Of a stretch of 64,000 nucleotides of DNA, positions 58,113-64,000 are shown piece by piece. The notes beneath the pieces were generated by a model. The model was given only the letters and a program-made list of their open reading frames with translations, ran no database searches and was not told the DNA's origin. This DNA is from Methanobacteriota archaeon (GTDB lineage: Archaea; Halobacteriota; Methanomicrobia; Methanomicrobiales; Methanocorpusculaceae): assembly GCA_023396065.1 (NCBI GenBank), contig JAEWXF010000028.1:62001-126000 (forward strand), in the 5' to 3' direction. Position numbers and translations under genes: made by a program. Each line of letters opens with the position of its first letter. Within the stretch, counting starts at the first letter, position 1.

Positions 58113-59321
58113 ATGAGTGACTGGATAAAATGTTCCCTTTGTGACATAGCTTCATATGTGACTGATCGAGTAAACGTGTTAGATCTTACTATAGACACAT
58201 ATATTTCAACAGAAAATTTGGTGGCAGACAGAGGAGGTATGATTCCAGCCACAAAATTACCAAATGTAAACGTCGTCCCATCTTATCAACAAAATGATAT
58301 ACTCATCTCAAACATTCGTCCATATTTTAAGAAAATATGGCTTGCTCATTCTATGGGTGGTTGTTCTAATGATGTTTTAGTGATCAGGGCTAACACCACG
58401 TGTGATAGTAAATATCTTTACTATCTTCTTTCAACAGATGACTTCTTTGATTATGCCACAAAGACTTCCAAAGGTACAAAAATGCCACGAGGGGATAAAA
58501 AAGCAATTATGAATTATCCTGTGATTTTACCTCCTCTCCCCATCCAAAAGAAGATCGCCGCCATCCTTTCCTCGCTCGACGACAAGATCGAGATCAACAC
58601 CCGCATGAATAAAGTGCTGGAGGAGATCGCCCGGGCGTTGTTCCATCGATGGTTCGTGGAGTTCGAGTTCCCGAATGACGAAGGGAAGCCCTACAAAAGC
58701 TCCGGGGGGCGGATGATCGAAAGCGAGATGGGGGAGATCCCGGAGGGGTGGAGAGTGGGGACATTAGACGAAATTGCCAAGATTACTATGGGTCAATCTC
58801 CGAGTGGTACAAGTTATAATGAACAAGGTACTGGTACAGTTTTCTATCAGGGACGGGCTGAGTTTGGTTTTCGGTATCCCTCTCGGAGATTATATACAAC
58901 TGAACCAAAGCGCATGGCGGAAAAGGGGGATGTACTACTGAGTGTCCGTGCCCCTGTTGGTGATATCAATATTGCAAACGAACCCTGCTGTATCGGGCGA
59001 GGACTTGCTGCTATTCAGAGCATAGATAATTACTCATCCTTTATTTATTATTTGATGTTGGATCTTCAGAAAACATTGGACTCTTTTAATGGTGAGGGAA
59101 CTGTATTTGGATCCATTAATCGCATATCACTTGCATCTCTGATAATAGTTCTTCCGCCGGATTCCTATCTTGAATTGTTTGAACCAATTGCTCGTAATCT
59201 TGATCTGCTCATAGAGAAAAATTCTCTGGAAAATATTAACTTACAGATTATGCGGAATAGCCTATTATCTATATTGATGTCTGGAGAGTTGTTCGTAGCC
59301 GATTTTAGCGATGTTAAATAA
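58113..59321 (+). CDS. hsdS: Type I restriction-modification specificity subunit HsdS
   Basis: The 402-aa protein has two target-recognition domains, each followed by a conserved helix. TRD1 spans residues ~1-145, then PLPIQKKIAAILSSLDDKIE and INTRMNKVLEEIARALFHRW form the central spacer. TRD2 begins EGWRVGTLDEIAKITMGQSP and ends with helix two. Together they read a split DNA sequence for HsdM/HsdR. The start ATG 58113 has a GGAGGG Shine-Dalgarno. Both TRDs are AT-rich, whereas the central conserved part (nt ~58545-58760) is GC-rich like HsdM, suggesting exchange of TRDs from another source. Confidence 0.95.
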   Translation: MSDWIKCSLCDIASYVTDRVNVLDLTIDTYISTENLVADRGGMIPATKLPNVNVVPSYQQNDILISNIRPYFKKIWLAHSMGGCSNDVLVIRANTTCDSKYLYYLLSTDDFFDYATKTSKGTKMPRGDKKAIMNYPVILPPLPIQKKIAAILSSLDDKIEINTRMNKVLEEIARALFHRWFVEFEFPNDEGKPYKSSGGRMIESEMGEIPEGWRVGTLDEIAKITMGQSPSGTSYNEQGTGTVFYQGRAEFGFRYPSRRLYTTEPKRMAEKGDVLLSVRAPVGDINIANEPCCIGRGLAAIQSIDNYSSFIYYLMLDLQKTLDSFNGEGTVFGSINRISLASLIIVLPPDSYLELFEPIARNLDLLIEKNSLENINLQIMRNSLLSILMSGELFVADFSDVK

Positions 59322-59394
59322 CTATTTAACTAATGATGTAATATACAATAATTTGTAAAATTTATGGTGTTGAAAAATGACTGTGAGGTAAAGA

Positions 59395-60369
59395 ATGCCG
59401 CGTAAAAAAAGATCTACAAAATCCATAAAATCAGCTCTCTTGAAAAAATCTCGGGAGGCCATTATTGCAGCAGTCCAAATTTACAATAATCCGCTAATTA
59501 CCTTCAAATCAGAGGCATTCATAACCCTCTGTATTATTGCTTGGACATATCTGCATCATGCTTATTATCGGGAGAAGAAAATAACTTACATTTATCGTGA
59601 AAGTACCGGACGAAAACAGTATAAAAAAACAAAGTATGGTGCACATATGTATTGGAGTTTAGGGACCTGTCTGGAACATGAACAATGTCCACTCGATCCC
59701 GCTACAAAACAAAATCTCCACTTTCTCATAGGTGTACGAAATGAAATTGAGCACCAGATGGCATTGAATATTGATCAGTCAATAAGTGCAAAACTTCAGG
59801 CCTGCTGTATTAATTACAATACGTATATAAAAAAATTATTTGGTGAAAAATATGGAGTAGATTCTCAATTAGCCATGTCTATTCAGTTTTCTCCTATAAC
59901 TCCTGAACAACACTCCCTTCTATCTACACCTGAGTTACCAGATAACCTCCGAAATTACATCGGGGATTTTGAGAAGGATCTGGATAACACCGTCCTTAAC
60001 GATGCTCAATATGCTTATCGGGTTATATTTGTTCCAATACTCGTTAAAAAGGAGGGGCAAGCAGACAGTGTTATTGAGTTCGTTGATCCTTCATCCCCAC
60101 TTGCAGATCATGTAAACAAACAATATGCCGTTATTAAAGAAATGGAGAAGAAAAAATTTCGTGCTAAATATATTGTAACTCTCATGCGTACTAAAGGTTA
60201 TACAAAATTCAACATGCATCACCACACAGAATTATGGAAACAGCTTGATGCCAAAAAAGAAGGAAAAGGATACGGTACTGAAGTGGTAAAGGGTGAGTGG
60301 TACTGGTATGAGTCATGGATTAAAATTGTGCAGGACCATTGTGAAAAAAATAAAGATCGCTATCAGTAA
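59395..60369 (+). CDS. DUF3644-like (HEPN-type) defence-island protein
   Basis: The 324-aa protein opens with a basic tail (MPRKKRSTKSIKSALLKKS) and then AIIAAVQIYNNPLITFKSEA, matching the DUF3644 family, often found inside restriction-modification islands. FLIGVRNEIEHQMAL contains RNEIEH, which fits the RX4-6H signature of HEPN ribonucleases. C-terminal KAKYIVTLMRTKGYTKFNMH and ELWKQLDAK resemble a helix-turn-helix-like segment. The gene is AT-rich compared with hsdM and lies 73 bp after hsdS on the same strand. RNase activity and an abortive-infection role are inferred from the motif and neighbourhood only. Confidence 0.75.
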   Translation: MPRKKRSTKSIKSALLKKSREAIIAAVQIYNNPLITFKSEAFITLCIIAWTYLHHAYYREKKITYIYRESTGRKQYKKTKYGAHMYWSLGTCLEHEQCPLDPATKQNLHFLIGVRNEIEHQMALNIDQSISAKLQACCINYNTYIKKLFGEKYGVDSQLAMSIQFSPITPEQHSLLSTPELPDNLRNYIGDFEKDLDNTVLNDAQYAYRVIFVPILVKKEGQADSVIEFVDPSSPLADHVNKQYAVIKEMEKKKFRAKYIVTLMRTKGYTKFNMHHHTELWKQLDAKKEGKGYGTEVVKGEWYWYESWIKIVQDHCEKNKDRYQ

Positions 60370-60382
60370 ATCGCTATAAAAA

Positions 60383-60964
60383 TCATTCCCTCAAAAATTT
60401 TTCCAACTTCCCAATCCATTCAGGAGCATTCTGTAAATATTTGCTGAATAAATCTGATAACTCATCATTCCCATGATTGAAATCCGTCACCATCCCCAAC
60501 GTATCCCGTACTGACTGCGTCAAAGTTGTAGGATAGATAAAGATCTGATAGATGTCTGAGGTGGTCAGAGTATACTGGCACTCACTGATTCGAGAGAGGT
60601 GAACATCTGTGTGTTCGTCTCTCATTTTTTGTTGTAATGTCCTCAGACAGTATCCACCATCATTATCCATAATCACTTTTACCGAATATCGGTCACCATC
60701 CCCATATCCGTAAAGCAGGCTAAAGTGCTCAATGCAGTTATCACGTCCATGTTCCTCCTTAATCAATAGGGATTTTCCACGACCGCGTTTCCCGAGAAAA
60801 TCCCGAATAATATTAAGTTCACCTGAGTTTTTGGAGCGGGCTTCAATTTGTCCCCATGTCTTTGTGTCAAATGGGATTCTATTTCTCCGAAGTAATAAGG
60901 AGAACAGGATGAGATCATGCTTTCCCTCACAAAGAACTATCCGTTTCACCGTATCACGTACCAC
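60383..60964 (-). CDS. Small TOPRIM-type nuclease-like protein, partner of ATPase
   Basis: The 193-aa protein begins MVRDTVKRIVLCEGKHDLIL; the Glu in CEGK is the TOPRIM Glu, and VKVIMDNDGGYCL supplies the DxD pair. These are the metal ligands of TOPRIM nucleases. It overlaps the upstream ATPase gene by 11 bp, so they are made together. ATPase plus TOPRIM pairs include OLD-family split systems and the PARIS system (AriA/AriB, where AriB is a DUF4435 TOPRIM). This one is shorter than typical AriB, so I call it PARIS-like or split OLD-like, not PARIS. It is convergent with the DUF3644 gene. Confidence 0.7.
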   Translation of the reverse strand: MVRDTVKRIVLCEGKHDLILFSLLLRRNRIPFDTKTWGQIEARSKNSGELNIIRDFLGKRGRGKSLLIKEEHGRDNCIEHFSLLYGYGDGDRYSVKVIMDNDGGYCLRTLQQKMRDEHTDVHLSRISECQYTLTTSDIYQIFIYPTTLTQSVRDTLGMVTDFNHGNDELSDLFSKYLQNAPEWIGKLEKFLRE

Positions 60965-62177
60965 GAAGGTCCATTTTCAGAGTAACCATCTCATTGAATG
61001 CTTTTTCTGGTGTATAGTTATAGAGTTCGTGTACTCCCTTGCGATTCACGATCCGCGATATCTGAATCATAGCACTCTCCCTGTCATTTTCAGGATAGTG
61101 CGCAAGTTCCTCAATCAGATCATAACTGTGTGTTGTCATAAACACCTGCACATCCAGACGTTGTGCAAATGACATCAGCTGCTCAACAAACACACTCAGA
61201 TATCCCGGGTGAAGATGGTTCTCCGGCTCCTCAACAAGAAGAACGCCTCCGGCAGCATCCTGCATAACAGCCAACAGCTTCAACAGAGTAAAAAATCCAG
61301 TTCCGTGCAGCATATAGGGAATCATCGTCATCTCACCAGAAGCTGACGAATACACAACACCCTTTTGTGTGAGCCGCTCAATATTTGGCACGATCCCATA
61401 TTCTTTCACAACTTTTTCGAGCTCCAGAACTCTGACATCGTCCTCCAGAAATTTTCCAATCAGTTTGCTTAGATCATCGACGCGAACAACAACCTCAGCT
61501 TTTGGGGCCTGTTGGGCATTGATTTTCTTTCGCAGAACCGGTATAATATCTTCCCTCACCATCCGGTATTCATACAGAACTGCGGACTCGAAAATATTGC
61601 TGCCTCCGTGACCGGATGCATTGAGTATGCTGTTCCCCTCAGATGGAGATTTCCGGGATGGATGTATCAGATCAATCATCATTCGATATTCCTCACGCAG
61701 TGAGGAGTCTGAGTGCCGCGAATCCCGGGGATCCAAGTAAATTAAAATCTGATCATCATATGAAGAAACTGAAATGGGGAGTTTCTCCCTCAAAAAGCTA
61801 TAGACAGAAAGATAAGACTGAGCAGAGATACTGTTTTCATTATACACAGACCGTAACGCAGCGGATAATCTGGCATCAACAATCTTCTGCACTTCCGGGG
61901 GGAGAGGCTGACGAAAGGCATAGAGTTCACTGGAATGAATATCAGAACAAATCTTTGCAGAATTCGCTCCAACCTTTACATCGAACTCACGGTAAAACCC
62001 TTCATAATCCTTTCTGGGATCATCGTACTCCCCAGTAAGGTTCGTATATATCGCATCAAGGACAGTAGTTTTTCCGGAATTATTTCTCCCAATCAGCAGA
62101 TTGATCTGTTTCGGTTCATACTTCAGATCGGATATTCCCCGAAAATTTTCAATCTCGATCCATTCTAATTTGGTCAT
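60954..62177 (-). CDS. OLD/AriA-like AAA ATPase
   Basis: The 407-aa protein starts MTKLEWIEIENFRGISDLKY and has an ABC-type ATPase split by a long middle region. Motifs: Walker A GRNNSGKTT, a signature-like VYSSASGEMTMIP, Walker B GGVLLVEEPENHLHPG, and the H-loop VFMTTHSYDLIEEL. This arrangement is that of SMC-like AAA15/21 ATPases in OLD, AbiEii-adjacent and PARIS defence systems, which sense phage products and trigger a linked effector. The linked effector here is the overlapping TOPRIM gene. The upstream region (62178-62330) also serves the divergent MNT gene. Confidence 0.85.
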   Translation of the reverse strand: MTKLEWIEIENFRGISDLKYEPKQINLLIGRNNSGKTTVLDAIYTNLTGEYDDPRKDYEGFYREFDVKVGANSAKICSDIHSSELYAFRQPLPPEVQKIVDARLSAALRSVYNENSISAQSYLSVYSFLREKLPISVSSYDDQILIYLDPRDSRHSDSSLREEYRMMIDLIHPSRKSPSEGNSILNASGHGGSNIFESAVLYEYRMVREDIIPVLRKKINAQQAPKAEVVVRVDDLSKLIGKFLEDDVRVLELEKVVKEYGIVPNIERLTQKGVVYSSASGEMTMIPYMLHGTGFFTLLKLLAVMQDAAGGVLLVEEPENHLHPGYLSVFVEQLMSFAQRLDVQVFMTTHSYDLIEELAHYPENDRESAMIQISRIVNRKGVHELYNYTPEKAFNEMVTLKMDLRGT

Positions 62178-62330
62178 ATCGTGATGATATAATCTTTACC
62201 CGTTCATCATAAATAACTCTACCCCAAGGTACTGGATATCCCTACCAGTTCGCCCCCCACCATTGCAGGAGAAACTCTAATACCATCCCAGCACAAATAC
62301 CTCACACATATACTATTCAGAGGAATCCCC

Positions 62331-62663
62331 ATGCCCGAACCCTACACCACCATCCGATCCGCAGTCCTCGCCAAGCTGGAGCAGGAACTTCCCTGCCTCC
62401 GCGAAGCCTACGGCATCGCCGAGATTGGCATCTTCGGATCCGTCAGCCGCGGTGAAGACACACCTGAATCGGACATCGACATCCTCTACACCTTTCAGCC
62501 CGGAAAAGTAACCCTTGCCAACCTTACCGGCCTGCATGATCACCTCGAACAGATATTCGGCAGAAAAATTGATCTCGTCAGCAGAAAATGGATCAGTCCT
62601 ATTCTCCGTCCCATCATCGAACAGGACGCCATCATATGTGAAAATCCAGCACTCGGCACATAA
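62331..62663 (+). CDS. MNT-type nucleotidyltransferase, orphan
   Basis: The 110-aa protein has the minimal nucleotidyltransferase fold: IGIFGSVSRGEDTPESDIDI gives the GSxxRGE...SDIDI active site, and KIDLVSRKWI the third acidic position. MntA-type proteins usually neutralise a HEPN toxin by AMPylating it, the two genes overlapping. No HEPN gene follows here; the nearest HEPN-like protein is the DUF3644 gene 2 kb upstream. A TATA-like CATATACT (~27 bp before ATG) points to a leaderless mRNA. Function as an antitoxin is inferred. Confidence 0.85.
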   Translation: MPEPYTTIRSAVLAKLEQELPCLREAYGIAEIGIFGSVSRGEDTPESDIDILYTFQPGKVTLANLTGLHDHLEQIFGRKIDLVSRKWISPILRPIIEQDAIICENPALGT

Positions 62664-62747
62664 AATCGAATCACACAACCAAAGAAACACTTATTATCAG
62701 TCAGAACATAATTAAACAGACTTGGGTTCCGGAGGAAAATAGGTACA

Positions 62748-63284
62748 ATGCAGCATGAGGATACTCTCTATCAGATTGACTCCGGGCAGACACTCTGTGT
62801 AAGTGAACCTGAACCACCATATGAACAGCTGGTATCACAAAGCAACGCAGACACCCTCCTTGACCTGCCCAAACAACGTATTACCGATCAACTCCATACA
62901 TACCCGGATGCCGGATGTCGTCTCGAAGTCCCCATAATCGCCATTGACAGATCAGAACTGTTTTATCTCACTGTCACCCCCGGTAAATACGACTTCTACA
63001 AAGTATCCGATCAACTGCGGGTCAAAAGTACCAACATCCTCCTTGCACGTATCGATATAGGGTCCAGCCTTGTCCACATAAATCCGGATGGAGAACGCAT
63101 CGTTGGACCGCATCTTCATACCTATCGCGAAGGATACAGTCTCAGGTTTGCACAAACTCTCGAAAACACCTCATTCACCTCCCCTGAAGACCCCTGGAAA
63201 ACGCTGGACGAATTCATGAGTTTCTGTACGATCATAAAAAAACCGGAAATCCAACGTGGAGCAGACCAATGGCAGCAGACATAG
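62748..63284 (+). CDS. Uncharacterised protein, coupled to DUF1828-like gene
   Basis: The 178-aa protein (MQHEDTLYQIDSGQTLCVSE ...) is a compact alpha/beta protein with no signal or membrane segment. It contains RLEVPIIAIDRSELFYLTVT and GPHLHTYREGYSLRFAQTL; the last segment recalls DUF6978-type proteins, though I am unsure of that name. A GGAGG Shine-Dalgarno lies 12 bp before the ATG. Its 3' end overlaps the next gene by 16 bp, so the two are translationally coupled and probably act together. The position in a defence island suggests a toxin-antitoxin or immune module, unproven. Confidence 0.6.
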   Translation: MQHEDTLYQIDSGQTLCVSEPEPPYEQLVSQSNADTLLDLPKQRITDQLHTYPDAGCRLEVPIIAIDRSELFYLTVTPGKYDFYKVSDQLRVKSTNILLARIDIGSSLVHINPDGERIVGPHLHTYREGYSLRFAQTLENTSFTSPEDPWKTLDEFMSFCTIIKKPEIQRGADQWQQT

Positions 63285-64000
63285 ATACATTGTTGCAATC
63301 CTACACCACTTGGTTTGGTGAACAGATTACAATCAGGGATGTCGGGGACTATCAGGAAATTACTACACCTTTCCTTGACCGGAACAACGACTGCATCCAG
63401 ATTTATCTCAAAAAACTCAGTGAACAGGGATACCTTCTCAGTGATGGGGGATATACCATCAACGACCTTGAATCATGTGGATGCAGACTGGACACAGACA
63501 AACGTCAGGAACTCCTTGAAGAAATACTCTCAGGACTTGGTGTCAATCTCAGTGAAGAAAATGAACTACAGGTAATCACCTCCAAACAAACCTATCCCCA
63601 AAAAAAGCACAACCTCATACAGGCAATCCTTGCTGTAAACGATCTTTCCTATACCTCAAAACAAAACGTCGGACAGATGTTCACCGAAGATGTGAAGCTC
63701 TGGCTCACCAGACACAAAATCAGATTCAACACAAAAGTATCCCTCACAGGTAAATCAGGAATGACGCACTCCTTTGAAATGGTGATCCCACCCTCACCTG
63801 ATGATATAACCCCGGAAAGACTCATACAGACATACAACAACCTCACACTGCAACAGATAGAAGCACTGGCATTCAGATGGAATGACATCCGGGAGGTAAG
63901 AAACTCCAGACTCTATGTAATCATCAGTTCAAGCAGACCACTCAGCAGAGGCGTCGAGGATGTATGTAACACCTGTGATATCCTGCCCATATCATATGAG
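63269..64000 (+). CDS. DUF1828/DUF1829-like protein, 3' end outside window
   Basis: The frame from ATG 63269 (MAADIDTLLQSYTTWFGEQI) stays open for 244 codons to the window end, so the C terminus is missing. The first ~95 residues fit DUF1828: ITTPFLDRNNDCIQIYLKKL, then GYLLSDGGYTINDLESCG. The following part (NDLSYTSKQNVGQMFTEDVK onward) fits the DUF1829 partner domain. DUF1828 proteins occur in phage- and plasmid-linked loci; the activity is unknown. It overlaps the 178-aa gene by 16 bp. Confidence 0.65.
   Translation, partial: MAADIDTLLQSYTTWFGEQITIRDVGDYQEITTPFLDRNNDCIQIYLKKLSEQGYLLSDGGYTINDLESCGCRLDTDKRQELLEEILSGLGVNLSEENELQVITSKQTYPQKKHNLIQAILAVNDLSYTSKQNVGQMFTEDVKLWLTRHKIRFNTKVSLTGKSGMTHSFEMVIPPSPDDITPERLIQTYNNLTLQQIEALAFRWNDIREVRNSRLYVIISSSRPLSRGVEDVCNTCDILPISYE

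Noticed and set aside
62331..62747. A HEPN toxin gene paired with the MNT nucleotidyltransferase.
   Set aside because: The 84 bp between the MNT stop and the next start are too short for one, and the next gene has no RX4-6H motif that I could find.
1..64000. tRNA, rRNA or riboswitch structures.
   Set aside because: I saw no cloverleaf or conserved rRNA or riboswitch core in the gaps; a covariance-model search would be needed to be certain.

Overview
The window looks archaeal, most likely a Methanomicrobiales methanogen of the Methanocorpusculum kind. The evidence is an FmdE-family protein, large secreted surface proteins with GLUG and S-layer-type domains, a dockerin/cohesin pair, short TATA-to-start distances implying leaderless mRNAs, and T-rich terminators. 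No rRNA or tRNA was seen. The genus is an inference.

Layout. (1) 1-11.4 kb: a same-strand run of surface genes. It holds a GLUG-repeat protein cut by the window edge, a 927-aa S-layer-like protein, a short anchored protein, a 1192-aa alpha-2-macroglobulin-like protein ending in a dockerin, and a membrane-anchored cohesin-like protein. The last two look like a docking pair. (2) 11.7-24.1 kb: chromosomal genes. They include an FmdE-like protein, a metal-chelate ABC transporter (two binding lipoproteins, permease, His-rich ATPase), small regulators with membrane proteins (ArsR/SdpI), rubredoxin, a cysteine-desulfurase-like enzyme, an asparagine-synthase-like protein and a ClC channel. A MITE-like inverted-repeat element between 109-bp direct repeats lies at 20.8-21.3 kb. 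(3) 24.1-46.7 kb: one uninterrupted CRISPR array of about 340 32-bp repeats, transcribed right to left. (4) 46.7-54.7 kb: its leader and a complete type I-C cas set on the minus strand (cas3, cas5c, cas8c, cas7, cas4, cas1, cas2). (5) 54.8-64 kb: uvrC, then a defence island with type I HsdM/HsdS, a DUF3644 HEPN-like protein, an ATPase/TOPRIM pair, an orphan MNT nucleotidyltransferase and a DUF1828/1829-type pair cut by the window end.

The most notable find is between cas7 and cas4. At 49012-49043 lies a solitary, diverged 32-nt CRISPR repeat whose ends, 12-nt handle and hairpin fold are preserved. It is followed by a short spacer-like segment and a terminator hairpin. The first 11 nt of that segment match a site in the cas5-cas8c-cas7 promoter at every position except 6, the base type I effectors do not pair. 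The site is preceded by TTC, the type I-C PAM. This predicts a mini-crRNA (CreR-like) that directs Cascade to its own promoter, closing an autorepression loop. Separate terminators and promoters split the cas locus into cas3, the Cascade operon, the mini-crRNA and the adaptation operon.
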